Below the pieces are notes generated by a model. It was not told the DNA's origin, did not search any database, and saw nothing but the letters and a program-made list of their open reading frames with translations. 64,000 bases of DNA from SZUA-254 sp031379665 (GTDB lineage: Bacteria; Bacteroidota; Ignavibacteria; UBA10030; SZUA-254). The DNA lies in NCBI GenBank assembly GCA_031379665.1, contig JANNFI010000064.1, positions 22,297 through 86,296 on the forward strand, written 5' to 3'. The translations under genes were made by a program, and so were the position numbers. Shown piece after piece: positions 24,757 through 33,967 of the stretch (position 1 is its first letter; the number at the start of each line of letters is the position of its first letter).

Positions 24757-24824
24757 AGATTTTGAATGGATTTTGTATCGATGCGTACAATAAACTATTG
24801 AAAACCCCTCACGAATGCAAACAA

Positions 24825-24854
24825 AAGGGCCCGGAACGAATGTCCCGGGCCCTT
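24825..24854 (-). terminator. Intrinsic terminator of the type IX cargo gene
   Basis: Read on the minus strand, AAGGGCCCGG and CCGGGCCCTT pair perfectly around a ten-base loop and are followed by TTGTTTG. It lies 30 bases after the stop of the secreted protein gene and separates it from dusB. Confidence 0.85.
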
Positions 24855-24883
24855 GTGAAGAAGGTGTATCGATCCCGCCGGAA

Positions 24884-27800
24884 TCACTTCATCAACAGGA
24901 CCTTCTGTGAGGCTGCGAATTCCCCCGCCTTCATCCGGATGACGTACATACCGGTGGGGACGCTCATCCCGTTACCGTCGCGACCGTCCCACTCGAGCGT
25001 GAGCGAACCGGCGGCCCGGACCCCGCTCGTCAACGTCGAAACGAGGCGCCCGAGGATGTCGTAGACGGCGACGTTGACGTCGGACGTGACCGGTATGTCG
25101 ACCTGCACGTGCGTCACCGGGTTGAACGGGTTCGGATAATTCCGACCGAGGGCAAATGTCCCGGGCAGGGTGGAGGCATCCCCGGATATCGTCAGCGTCA
25201 GGCCGGCCCCAGAGGCGGCGTCCCTGATCGTCATCGAACCCGTACCGTCGATCAGGCGCCCGGAACCGGCGGTGCCGGTGCCGATGGACAGTTTCCGGCC
25301 GTCGGCGGGAAGGTTGACAATTTCCCAACTCACGGCGAGCGGGTAGGCCGCGCCCTGGATGTTGATGGGATTGTTGAGTGTGGCGTTCCCGTCGGCCTCG
25401 CCCCAGGTTTCAAGTGACCGCTGTGAGCTGAACCTGACATCGAAGGCCCCGGCCGGGGGAACGGGCGGAAGCTCGAAGAATTCCGGCTCCCTGCCGACCG
25501 ACGACCGCTCGGCGACGTAGAGCGTCCGGGAGTGGCCTGCCGCGTCTTTCACGCTGATGCGGTTCATCGACAGCAGGTCGAAGGGTGCCGCGACCTCCTT
25601 CGGGGCCGCAGCCGAATTCGCGGTCAGGTCGAGTGTGCCTGCACCGTTTACCTTGACCCAGTATCCGTGTCCGGGTTGGATCGAGGGGGCGACGTAATAC
25701 CCCGACGAGCCGTATCCGTAGAAGGGCGATACGATACTCGTCCCGGTCGGGACGATATCCGCGCTGCCGACATACCCCGACGGTCCACCGATCAGGTTCC
25801 ACTTGTCCTGGACCGTCGCGACCACCGCCGTGTCGAAGGTGGCGGGGGATGCGCCGGCGGCACCCGCGTCGTTGAATTTCACCCAGTAACCCTTGCCCTT
25901 GACGAGCGGGTCTGCCGATACGTAGCCGGCGGCGTACTCGTAGGCGGGAGAGACAGCCGTCGGGAAGAGCGCCGCCTTTCCGTAATCCGCGTCGTTGGGC
26001 GTCGCGGAGACCGCGAGGATGTTCCAGCCGTCGAGCGTGACGGTCGCAATGTTGGGATTGAGCCTGACGCACCAGTTGTCGCGCGGTTTCGTCTCATACG
26101 GGTAGGTGTTTCGGTTCACGAAGATCCATCCCGGGACCGGCCCTGAGTTCTCGTTGGAATCCGCCTGCATCCCGACGAGGGCCAGCGAGTCGAGGCCGGT
26201 CGTACCGACGCTCTCGTACTGGTATTCGATGCTGCCGTCGCAGCGGTTCAGGACAACACGAAAGGTCGTGATGTCTTGCGTCGATCCTTCGGTGACGAAT
26301 GCCCCGATCGAATCCCACTGCACGATGAACTGGCAGGGGTTCGCGTTGTTGCCGTAGAGGATCCGTCCGTAGGTCGCAGCCGTGTCGCCGATGATGAAAT
26401 CAGCCCAGAAGGGCGCGATGAACATCCCCGGCATGTTGCCGGCATCGGCGGTGTCGCTCCTGCCCGATTTCTGCGCGTCGGGGAAGTCCCAAAACGTCGT
26501 CGCAAAGCCGTTGGCGTTCACGTCGAGCGTGTCGGTTGGGGATTTACTCAGGGCGATGGCGCCGTTCACGCCCACCCAGGCGTAACGAAAGGTATCGGCG
26601 AACACGGTGAAGTTCGTGCCCATATCGAATGGGCCGGCCGTTCCGTCGTCCTTCGGGGCCGTTCCGGATCCGGAATACGGCGGCACGAAAAACGCCGACG
26701 TGTCGATCGATGTTCCTGACGCCGAGATGTCATCGATCGAGCAGACCCCGCCGGTGTCGGCGGTGTACCACTCGGTCGCGAGGGAGACGATTCTGTAAGT
26801 GTTCGGAGCGGTGGAGTCGGTGAAACCGTTGGAATCGGCCGCGACGTACTTATACGTGACCACGTCACCGACGGCCCCACCGGGGATCGAACCTTCCCAA
26901 ATGTCGGTGCCGAGGTATGTCATCGGAAGGTCGCCCTGGACCACATTGTTGAGGGAATAGCGGATCCTCGCGTCCTCAACCCCGGCCAGGAGTGCATCCT
27001 CCGGATTGCAATCCACGATCGTGGCCTGGAGGGGCTGCGGCGCGGTCGACAGCGTATTCTCGACGTCGGTAAAGTCGCTGAACGTTGGCGGGATGTTGGT
27101 CGTGACGGTCATCGAGTACCAGAAGAGGATGTTGAAATCACCCCTCGCAACCCACCCCGGGCACGTGAAGCCCGGTTGAATCTCGACGATATGTTCGTAG
27201 AATTTCCAGTTATGTGTGGCGAGCGAATCGGTTTCGGCCATGGCAAAGAAACCGGTGGAGACCTCCTCGGCCTGCGGGACGTGGGGTCCATAGACGCGGA
27301 TGGTGATGAAGAACGGATCACCGACGGCGATGCTCGGCTCGCCCAGGACGCCGAGGTTGTATGAGTTTATAGCGTTCGCCTGTACGACGGCGGGGACCCC
27401 GCCAAAACCCCAGATTTCCTCGCCCATAGGTGTGAAAGAGGGAGTCGCCCCTGGAACGGTGGAAAACCAGGTCGTATCGGTGGCATCCTCCGGAAATGCT
27501 GCGACCCCATTGTCGAGGTCGTTGGTGTTGATGAAATATCCCCAGCATTGCCGCCCTGGTTTCGGGTATCCGTTATATCCCGGGCCGCTCCCGGGATAGA
27601 TGTTCGATTCGAAGAGGCGGAGTGTAACCGTGGAATCAAGCGATCCGACGCCCGAGGCCCACCAGAAGATGGAATCGATGGTTCCGCTTGCGGGGGCGAT
27701 GTACCACATCGCCATGATGTCCTGGTGGAAGCCGATATGGTTGGTGGTGGGGTTCGGGTTCTGCGCGGCCGTGAAGCCGAATGTGGCCTTGTCGGTGCAG

Positions 27801-27964
27801 ACCATCGTCGACGAGCTTTGCTTCTGCATCGACCGCTTGAGAATATCCGCCGCACCCTCGTTTTTTCCGATCGGGATGGCGTCGCCGTACGGGGAAACAA
27901 GCACCCGTTTCTGGGCGAACGACGTCGCCGCGAAGAGCATCAATATCAGAACCAACTTTTTCAT
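24884..27964 (-). CDS. Secreted protein with type IX secretion C-terminal domain
   Basis: A 1026-residue exported protein. A signal peptide is clear (MKKLVLILMLFAATSFA). The C-terminal 90 residues form a type A sorting domain (FALGRNYPNPFNPVTHVQ, then VAVYDILGRLVSTL, GMYVIRMKAG and a final basic KVLLMK), which directs substrates through the T9SS across the outer membrane. The middle is beta-rich with no catalytic motif recognised. Segments such as GWNILAVSATPND and KGKGYWVKF are repeated in variant form (WNLIGGPSGYVGS, GHGYWVKV), a style typical of secreted proteins in this lineage. Function unknown; probably cell-surface adhesion or structure. It has its own promoter and terminator. Confidence 0.85.
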   Translation of the reverse strand: MKKLVLILMLFAATSFAQKRVLVSPYGDAIPIGKNEGAADILKRSMQKQSSSTMVCTDKATFGFTAAQNPNPTTNHIGFHQDIMAMWYIAPASGTIDSIFWWASGVGSLDSTVTLRLFESNIYPGSGPGYNGYPKPGRQCWGYFINTNDLDNGVAAFPEDATDTTWFSTVPGATPSFTPMGEEIWGFGGVPAVVQANAINSYNLGVLGEPSIAVGDPFFITIRVYGPHVPQAEEVSTGFFAMAETDSLATHNWKFYEHIVEIQPGFTCPGWVARGDFNILFWYSMTVTTNIPPTFSDFTDVENTLSTAPQPLQATIVDCNPEDALLAGVEDARIRYSLNNVVQGDLPMTYLGTDIWEGSIPGGAVGDVVTYKYVAADSNGFTDSTAPNTYRIVSLATEWYTADTGGVCSIDDISASGTSIDTSAFFVPPYSGSGTAPKDDGTAGPFDMGTNFTVFADTFRYAWVGVNGAIALSKSPTDTLDVNANGFATTFWDFPDAQKSGRSDTADAGNMPGMFIAPFWADFIIGDTAATYGRILYGNNANPCQFIVQWDSIGAFVTEGSTQDITTFRVVLNRCDGSIEYQYESVGTTGLDSLALVGMQADSNENSGPVPGWIFVNRNTYPYETKPRDNWCVRLNPNIATVTLDGWNILAVSATPNDADYGKAALFPTAVSPAYEYAAGYVSADPLVKGKGYWVKFNDAGAAGASPATFDTAVVATVQDKWNLIGGPSGYVGSADIVPTGTSIVSPFYGYGSSGYYVAPSIQPGHGYWVKVNGAGTLDLTANSAAAPKEVAAPFDLLSMNRISVKDAAGHSRTLYVAERSSVGREPEFFELPPVPPAGAFDVRFSSQRSLETWGEADGNATLNNPINIQGAAYPLAVSWEIVNLPADGRKLSIGTGTAGSGRLIDGTGSMTIRDAASGAGLTLTISGDASTLPGTFALGRNYPNPFNPVTHVQVDIPVTSDVNVAVYDILGRLVSTLTSGVRAAGSLTLEWDGRDGNGMSVPTGMYVIRMKAGEFAASQKVLLMK

Positions 27965-28013
27965 GTTGACCCTTTCGTGTATAGTGGGGACGGGGAGGAC
28001 AGCTAGTCACCCC

Positions 28014-28042
28014 ATTATCGCTTTTTTCAGAGACATAATCAA
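28014..28042 (-). promoter_or_regulatory. Promoter of the type IX cargo gene
   Basis: On the minus strand TTGATT (28042-28037) and GATAAT (28019-28014) are 17 bases apart. The predicted start lies about 43 bases before the ATG, which is preceded by GAAAGGG. It lies just past the tyrA stop, so the trp-aro operon ends close by. Confidence 0.6.
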
Positions 28043-28103
28043 TGTTCGGTTTGATTTGCATCGGCGATCAGGCCAACCCCGAGTCAGGCCCCGGTTTTAC
28101 CGA

Positions 28104-28829
28104 TTAACGGTTGACCGGGAATTCGATCCGGGCCCGGACTTTTTTCACGATTTTTCGCGTATGAGGGATGTATCGAAAGATATCCCTGAGAATATCTGGC
28201 CGGTCGCTCGCAGCCCTGGACATTAGTAACCTGATAGCGCTGAAGGATGGGGACTCGAAAAGAACGGGTTTCCCCAGGCCAGACGCGATGGCGACCCTGC
28301 CAATCCATTGTGTGATGAAAAGCGTCGAAGCTATAGTCGTATCGTGTGTTATGGCGTTCGTTTCAATAATTTTCAAGCCAAGTGCTTTCAGCGTGACGAG
28401 TACCCGGCGATGGCACGCATCGGACGTCCGGCCGCGACAGACGACGACGGTATGCCCCTTGTGGGATTTCTTCGTGCTGTCAGGCCCGAACAACGGGTGG
28501 AGGCCGGTGAATGAGACCGATGAGGGCAGGTTCGATTTCATCCACCGAAGAGGCTTTTCCTTCACGGCGGAAAGATCAGCGACAAATGCCCCCGGAGCGA
28601 TCCTGCTTCCATGGCTGCGCAGAAAACCCTCCAAACGGTGGACCGGCAGTGCCAGGAGGACGATGGAGTACCTCGGGATCTCAGCTGTTCCCGCACGACG
28701 GATTCCGCGTCCGAAAGTGATCGTACGCCGAACATCAAGAGCGTGCACCTCGAACCGGCGGCTCAGGATGGCCGCGGCGAGACGGCCAAACCTCCCATAT
28801 CCCACGACCAGGATGGGGGTTCGTTTCAT
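28104..28829 (-). CDS. tyrA: Prephenate dehydrogenase
   Basis: A 241-residue NAD(P)-dependent dehydrogenase converting prephenate to 4-hydroxyphenylpyruvate for tyrosine. The nucleotide-binding motif VVGYGRFGRLAA lies at the N-terminus. VADLSAVKEKPLRWM and FTGLHPLFGPDS (with the conserved H-P-x-x-G-P) form the prephenate site. It lacks an ACT domain and a fused chorismate mutase; the mutase is instead fused to the preceding gene product, so the two proteins give consecutive steps. The start overlaps the upstream stop by ATGA. It is the last gene of the trp-aro operon. Confidence 0.88.
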   Translation of the reverse strand: MKRTPILVVGYGRFGRLAAAILSRRFEVHALDVRRTITFGRGIRRAGTAEIPRYSIVLLALPVHRLEGFLRSHGSRIAPGAFVADLSAVKEKPLRWMKSNLPSSVSFTGLHPLFGPDSTKKSHKGHTVVVCRGRTSDACHRRVLVTLKALGLKIIETNAITHDTTIASTLFITQWIGRVAIASGLGKPVLFESPSFSAIRLLMSRAASDRPDILRDIFRYIPHTRKIVKKVRARIEFPVNR

Positions 28830-30160
28830 CGCTTCTGGATCCCTTTCGCGTGACGGAAGATCTCGGCGTAGACGCTCCGGACCAGGCGTTCGTCCAGAAT
28901 TGTGCCGTCGGAAAGATCGAGGAGGCGGGAGAGAATGGCATTTTCACGTGGTCGGTCGTCGATGGTCGTCCCGGCCCGTTTTTTCATCGTCCCGACAAGC
29001 TTGACCAGTGATTGCCGCTCGTTCAACAACATCAGAAGGGCGTCGTCCACCAGGTCGATCTCCCGCCGGAGGCCGGGGAGGGAGATTGAGGGGCGAACCA
29101 GAAGCTGCCGGAGAAGGTGGTCCGCGATGACAACGGCGATCATCGATTCGACGACGGGGACCACCCTGGGACAGATGCAGGGGTCGTGCCGTCCGGTCAT
29201 CGATATCTCCGCGCTTCGTCCCCGCAGGTCCACGGTGCGCTGTATCCTCCTGATCGAGGAGGGGGGTTTGACCGCCACCCTCAGGACGATCTCCTCCCCG
29301 TTGGATATTCCGCCGAGTATGCCGCCCGAATGGTTGGTGCGCGTGTGAATCCTGTCGTCGCGGCGTGAGGTGAAGAGCTCGTCGTTATGCTCGCTCCCTT
29401 TCATCCTCGCCGCGCCGAATCCGGAGCCTATTTCCACGCCCTTCACCGCCGGTATCGACATCAGCGCGCGGGCGAGTTCGGCTTCGAGCTTGTCGAAGAC
29501 GGGATCCCCGAGGCCCGGCGGGCATCCCCTCACGATCGCCTCGACGATTCCGCCAGCCGAATCGCCCTCGTTCCGGAGGCGGTTGATTTTCTTTTCCATC
29601 GCGGCCGCCGCGACCGGGTCGGGGCACCGCATCGGATTCTTCTCGATCTCGGACCGGACGAGGCGCCTGGCCCGGATCCCGGCGGCTTCCAGCGTATAGG
29701 CGAAGATGTCGATCCCCCTTCCCGCCAACATTCCCTTGGCGAGAGCGCCGGCGGCCACCCGCCCCGCGGTCTCTCTACCGGACGAGCGGCCACCCCCGCG
29801 GTAATCGTGAATGCCGTACTTCGCGAGGTAGGTGAAACCCGCATGACCGGGCCTGAACAGGTTTCGCACTGATCGGTACGCCCCGGAATCCTGGTCGACG
29901 TTTCTGATCAGGAGGCAGATTGGCGTCCCGAGGGTCTTTCCGCCGAAGACGCCGCTCAGGATTTCTACTTTGTCAGTCTCCTTCCTCGGGGAGGTGATCG
30001 AGCTTTGCCCGGGGCGTCTCCGGTCGAGCTCGCGTTGGATCGTGGGTTCCGAGATTTTCATGTTCGGGCGGACCCCGTCGATCACCACCCCTACGGCGCG
30101 GCCGTGGCTCTCACCAAAAGTCGTGATCCGAAACAACGATCCGAGCGTGTTTCCTGCCAT
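28826..30160 (-). CDS. aroC: Chorismate synthase fused to AroQ chorismate mutase
   Basis: A 444-residue fusion. Residues 1-355 are a complete chorismate synthase (FGESHGRAVGVVIDGVRP, GRSSGRETAGRVAAGALA, EIGSGFGAARMKGSEHND, NHSGGILGGISNG), using FMN to turn EPSP into chorismate. Residues 361-444 form a type II chorismate mutase (LRREIDLVDDALLMLLNERQ, then DDRPRENAILSRL), making prephenate. Consecutive reactions are thus joined in one chain, directly before tyrA, which uses prephenate. Chorismate mutase is more commonly fused to AroF, PheA or TyrA. The frame is continuous with no sign of a frameshift. Ten bases separate it from aroA. Confidence 0.93.
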   Translation of the reverse strand: MAGNTLGSLFRITTFGESHGRAVGVVIDGVRPNMKISEPTIQRELDRRRPGQSSITSPRKETDKVEILSGVFGGKTLGTPICLLIRNVDQDSGAYRSVRNLFRPGHAGFTYLAKYGIHDYRGGGRSSGRETAGRVAAGALAKGMLAGRGIDIFAYTLEAAGIRARRLVRSEIEKNPMRCPDPVAAAAMEKKINRLRNEGDSAGGIVEAIVRGCPPGLGDPVFDKLEAELARALMSIPAVKGVEIGSGFGAARMKGSEHNDELFTSRRDDRIHTRTNHSGGILGGISNGEEIVLRVAVKPPSSIRRIQRTVDLRGRSAEISMTGRHDPCICPRVVPVVESMIAVVIADHLLRQLLVRPSISLPGLRREIDLVDDALLMLLNERQSLVKLVGTMKKRAGTTIDDRPRENAILSRLLDLSDGTILDERLVRSVYAEIFRHAKGIQKR

Positions 30161-30170
30161 TGCTAATACC

Positions 30171-31448
30171 TCATCCTGTGCTGAATTTATCGAGTTCGGT
30201 CCAGAACCCCGGGAATGATTTTTTCACGCAACCGGGGTTGATGATCCGGAGGCCGTCCACCCGCAATCCGGCGACCGCGAAACTCATCGCGATGCGGTGG
30301 TCGTTATACGTTTCAACGTCGCACCCCCGGAGGTCGCCGGGGATGATCGTGAGGTCCCCCTGTGTCACGGACGCCGAAGCGCCGAGCCGGCGAAGTTCCG
30401 TGGTGATGGCCAGCAGCCGGTCGGACTCCTTGTGCCTCAGGTGCCCCACGTTCCGGATCGTGGTGGGTGAGGCCGCGAACGCCGCCGCCACAGCGAGGGC
30501 CGGCACGCTATCCGGGAGCGCGTTCATATCGATACTCACGCCCCTGATCGTTCCCCCTGAGATCTCCACTCCATCCCCGCTGATGTCGACACGGCAACCC
30601 ATCTCCCGGAGGATTGGAAAAATCGCGATGTCGCCTTGCAAGGTGTCCCGGCGGACACCCGGGAGCGAAACCGTGCATCCGGCGATCGCAGCCGCAGCGC
30701 CGAAAAACGCAGCCGAGGAAACATCTGGTTCGACCGGGTACACCCGGCCCGAGTAGCGGGCCGTGGAATCCGGGCGATACGCCGATCCGGAAAGGGAGCA
30801 CGTCACGCCGAAGTCACGCATGAGCGCGATCGTCATCGCGACGTAGGGGGTCGAACTCACCGGACCGGCGGGGACGATTTCCAGGGGCCGCGTAGCATAT
30901 GGCGCGACCAGGAGCAACCCCGAGAGGAACTGACTGCTCAGCGACGCGTCCAGCTTCACCGTGCCGCCGGAGAGGCTCCCACCCCGCACGATCACCGGCG
31001 GGAACAAGCCGTCGCACGTCGCATCGACACCGGCCCCCCTGAGGGCCTCCACCAGCGCGAGGACGGGACGCCGCAGCATGTCACGGTCGCCGGTCAATGT
31101 CGTGGTACCCGGGGCGAGCGCCGCGAGCGCAGTGAGGAACCGCATACAGGTCCCCGCGTTCCCGACATCGATGGTGCGGGTCCCTTCGGGAAAACGGCCG
31201 CCGCATCCCCGGACTTGCAGGTCGTTTCCGTGCCAGGAGAGCCCGACGCCAAACTGCCTCAATGCGCCGACCATCGTCACGGTGTCGGAGGAGGGTGACG
31301 GGTTGAGGATGACGCTCTCGCCGTCTGCGAGGGCTGCGGCGATGAGGGCTCGCTGAGTGTAACTCTTGGAGGGGGGGAGGTCGATCTCGACCCTGGCGCG
31401 CAATGCCCTGGCGATCTTCCGCGGCTCAATAATAGTTTCCGCGTTCAT
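30171..31448 (-). CDS. aroA: EPSP synthase (3-phosphoshikimate 1-carboxyvinyltransferase)
   Basis: A 425-residue enzyme adding enolpyruvate from PEP to shikimate-3-phosphate. Visible signatures are LPPSKSYTQRALIAAALA (substrate Lys and Ser), DVGNAGTCMRFLTALA (PEP region), DASLSSQFLSGLLLVAP, and RHKESDRLLAITTEL near the C-terminus. The ATG at 31448 overlaps the aroDE stop (ATGA) and removes an extension lying inside aroDE. The NAGTCMRF form, with Cys rather than the usual T-x-x-R spacing partner (Ala or Ser), is a mild variation. Confidence 0.95.
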   Translation of the reverse strand: MNAETIIEPRKIARALRARVEIDLPPSKSYTQRALIAAALADGESVILNPSPSSDTVTMVGALRQFGVGLSWHGNDLQVRGCGGRFPEGTRTIDVGNAGTCMRFLTALAALAPGTTTLTGDRDMLRRPVLALVEALRGAGVDATCDGLFPPVIVRGGSLSGGTVKLDASLSSQFLSGLLLVAPYATRPLEIVPAGPVSSTPYVAMTIALMRDFGVTCSLSGSAYRPDSTARYSGRVYPVEPDVSSAAFFGAAAAIAGCTVSLPGVRRDTLQGDIAIFPILREMGCRVDISGDGVEISGGTIRGVSIDMNALPDSVPALAVAAAFAASPTTIRNVGHLRHKESDRLLAITTELRRLGASASVTQGDLTIIPGDLRGCDVETYNDHRIAMSFAVAGLRVDGLRIINPGCVKKSFPGFWTELDKFSTG

Positions 31449-32878
31449 AGGAGGTCGAGGAATAATTTCGACTGCAGCCTTGCCTGTGCCGCGAAGATAT
31501 CGGCGCCGGTGATCACCGTCCGCCGGTGCCTGATCGCCGCCTCCACGAGTGGGGTCGGGCCGGCGGGGGGATTTGCGAAATCGATGACGATCCGATAGTT
31601 CCGGAGAGTCGGTGTCGGGACCATTCGGGCGGATCCCGCAGACCGTACCCGGGGGTCCATCCCGACCGGGGTGGTGTTCACCAGGACATCGGCCCGGATC
31701 GACCGGTGTTGTTCGATCGGAATATGGTCGCATCCGAATCGCTCCGCCAGTGTGCGGGCTTTGCGTGGATCCCGTCCGGCGACCGTGACCTTCATCCCCG
31801 AGAAGATGCCCGCTCCGGCGACCGTCGCCGCGGTGCCGCCCGTCCCGAGGACCAGCATTCGGTTTCCCGCCGGACGCATGTGCCGGCCGAGGAGGGAGAG
31901 GAACGCGTGAAAATCGGTATTGAGGCCGATCAGCCGGCCCCGTCTCCGGACGACGGTGTTCACCGAGCCGGTGAGAAGGGAGGAGCCCTCGATCGTGTCG
32001 AGGAATCCCGCGATTGAGCGTTTGAACGGCATCGTCACGCTGAAGCCGGCGACCCGACCACCGATGATGCGCATGAATTCGCCGACATCGTCGGAGGCGA
32101 AATTAACGTAGACGGCGTTTTTCTTCTTCCGGAGGAATACGCCGTTATGGTAGATCGAGCCGCGGCTGAATGCCACCGGGTTGCCGAGCAGTCCGAATAT
32201 CTTCGTGCGCGAATTGAGCGCCGGTGCCCGGTAGATCTCCAGCATCTCCTTTTCGCCGACCTGTCCCGGCGCCGTCGGTTTTCGGTCGTCGTGGGCCGCG
32301 TAAGTCATCGCCCCGCCGAGCGGTCCCTGAAGTATTCTTGTGTAGACTCCAAATTCGCCAATCGAGATGATGGCGGCTGGCTGGCGTTTTCTGCGGGCGA
32401 CTGCCAGGATTTCGAGAACCCGGCCGGTGTCGGCGAACCGGCGCGCGCCGACGGCGATCTTGACGAAGGCCGGCTTCATCGATGTCATCCTCCTGTACCG
32501 GTCGCTGAGGCCGGCCGGAGTGCGCTTCGGGTCGTGAAAGGAGAGGATGATACGGCGGCGGCCGGCGGCGCCGAAGAGCCGGGTGATCACCTTCGACCCG
32601 AGGCCGTATTCCACGTCGATGAATTCGGCTCCCAGGGAGGCCGCTTCGGCGAGGATACGTTCGCAGTCCCGGGCGGACCCGGTAAACCTGCCCCCCTCAA
32701 CAGCCCTGCGGCACGTCACGATCACCTTCGGGCGAGGACGGGCGAGAAGAGCATCGAGCCTGATCGTCCTCATCCGGTCGATCCTCAGCTCGACGGGACC
32801 TTTCGATCCACGGTGGGCCCGGAGAAACGCTTCGGCCTCACCCTGGGTGGTCGGGGCGAATGATGGAACCACGATCAT
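31445..32878 (-). CDS. aroDE: Bifunctional 3-dehydroquinate dehydratase / shikimate dehydrogenase
   Basis: A 477-residue fusion. Residues 1-220 are a type I dehydroquinase: VELRIDRM, the general-base His in LSFHDPKRTP, and the Schiff-base Lys in AFVKIAV. Residues 222-477 are shikimate dehydrogenase: FGLLGNPVAFSRGSIYHN, the catalytic Lys in SVTMPFKRSI, the NTD motif in GLNTDFHAF, and the NADP loop LVLGTGGTAATVA. The usual H-S-x-S shikimate-binding motif reads F-S-R-G, so one of two substrate-binding serines is a glycine. Such fusions are known in plants and Chlamydiae. The start overlaps aroB (ATGA). Confidence 0.93.
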   Translation of the reverse strand: MIVVPSFAPTTQGEAEAFLRAHRGSKGPVELRIDRMRTIRLDALLARPRPKVIVTCRRAVEGGRFTGSARDCERILAEAASLGAEFIDVEYGLGSKVITRLFGAAGRRRIILSFHDPKRTPAGLSDRYRRMTSMKPAFVKIAVGARRFADTGRVLEILAVARRKRQPAAIISIGEFGVYTRILQGPLGGAMTYAAHDDRKPTAPGQVGEKEMLEIYRAPALNSRTKIFGLLGNPVAFSRGSIYHNGVFLRKKKNAVYVNFASDDVGEFMRIIGGRVAGFSVTMPFKRSIAGFLDTIEGSSLLTGSVNTVVRRRGRLIGLNTDFHAFLSLLGRHMRPAGNRMLVLGTGGTAATVAGAGIFSGMKVTVAGRDPRKARTLAERFGCDHIPIEQHRSIRADVLVNTTPVGMDPRVRSAGSARMVPTPTLRNYRIVIDFANPPAGPTPLVEAAIRHRRTVITGADIFAAQARLQSKLFLDLL

Positions 32879-33957
32879 TGTACGAAAACCGAGTTCAGCA
32901 GCGCCGGTGGCACATCCACACCCGCGACGGCCTTCCCGATTCCTTTCAGGAGCGTGAACCGCACCGCGCCGCCCGATTTTTTCTTGTCGAACCGGATCGC
33001 CCGGAGGACCGCCGTCCGGGAGAGCCCCCTGGGGGGGACGACCGGGAGTTCATAAAGTTTGAGCACCCCAAGGATGTCTGCGAGTTCGCCTGGCGTGATC
33101 ATCCCGAGCGCGAGCGAGATGCCGGCCTCTGCCGCCATGCCGATGGAGACCGCGGACCCGTGTGGTACACGATACCCCGACGCCTGCTCGATGGCGTGTC
33201 CGATGGTGTGCCCGAAATTGAGGATCCGGCGGTAACCCGATTCGCGCTCGTCGGCGGCCACGACCGCACCCTTCAGCGCGCAGCAGCGTGCGATGACCGG
33301 CGTGATCGTCGCGGAGCGTCGCGAGAGCACGGCGTTCGCGGATGAGCGAAGCCGGTTGAACAACCGGCGGTCGAGAATCAACCCATACTTGATGACTTCG
33401 GCCATGCCCTGGCCGTACTCCGGGCGGGTGAGCGTCCTGAGGTATCGCGGGCTGACGAGGACCGCCCCGGGATGATGGAATGCCCCGATGAGATTTTTCC
33501 CTTCCGGATGATCGATACCCACCTTGCCGCCGACAGAGCTGTCCACCTGGGCCAGGAGCGTCGTCGGAACCTGTATGAGACGGACCCCCCGGAGGAGTGT
33601 CGCGGCGGTGAACCCCGCCAGGTCTCCGATCACGCCGCCGCCGAAGGCGATCACGACCGAGTTTCTCTCCGCACCGGCGCGAACCATTTCATCTTCGAGC
33701 CTCTCCTTCGTCCGGCGGTTCTTCGACCGTTCCCCGGCCGGGAGGACGATGGTGCGGTACGACACCCCCGCACGGGTGAGGAGCGACTCCAGGGCCTCTC
33801 CGTGGAGCCGGTGCACATTCCGGTCCGTCACGATGAACGCCCGCGAACCACGGGTCATTTCCGTGATCCTTCTGGCGATCTCCCGCGGGGTCGCGCAGAA
33901 ATGGATGGGGTAGGATCTCGAGGGTGTTTCGGGGAGCCGGATACGTAAATTATTCAT
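32875..33957 (-). CDS. aroB: 3-dehydroquinate synthase
   Basis: A 360-residue NAD- and metal-dependent enzyme cyclising DAHP to 3-dehydroquinate, usual length. Signatures: VLPAGERSKN, VIAFGGGVIGDLAGFTAATLLRG (NAD site), PTTLLAQVDSSVGGKVGIDHPEGKN, and metal-binding NFGHTIGHAIE. The ATG at 33957 is chosen; an upstream in-frame ATG overlaps trpA and adds residues unlike the family. It lies ten bases after trpA, placing the common aromatic pathway genes directly behind the tryptophan genes. Confidence 0.95.
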   Translation of the reverse strand: MNNLRIRLPETPSRSYPIHFCATPREIARRITEMTRGSRAFIVTDRNVHRLHGEALESLLTRAGVSYRTIVLPAGERSKNRRTKERLEDEMVRAGAERNSVVIAFGGGVIGDLAGFTAATLLRGVRLIQVPTTLLAQVDSSVGGKVGIDHPEGKNLIGAFHHPGAVLVSPRYLRTLTRPEYGQGMAEVIKYGLILDRRLFNRLRSSANAVLSRRSATITPVIARCCALKGAVVAADERESGYRRILNFGHTIGHAIEQASGYRVPHGSAVSIGMAAEAGISLALGMITPGELADILGVLKLYELPVVPPRGLSRTAVLRAIRFDKKKSGGAVRFTLLKGIGKAVAGVDVPPALLNSVFVQ

Positions 33958-33967
33958 CGGAGGGGAT

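Noticed and set aside
28050..28103. A terminator after tyrA
   Set aside because: Only short, imperfect GGCC pairings without a T-run are present; the end of the operon remains undefined.
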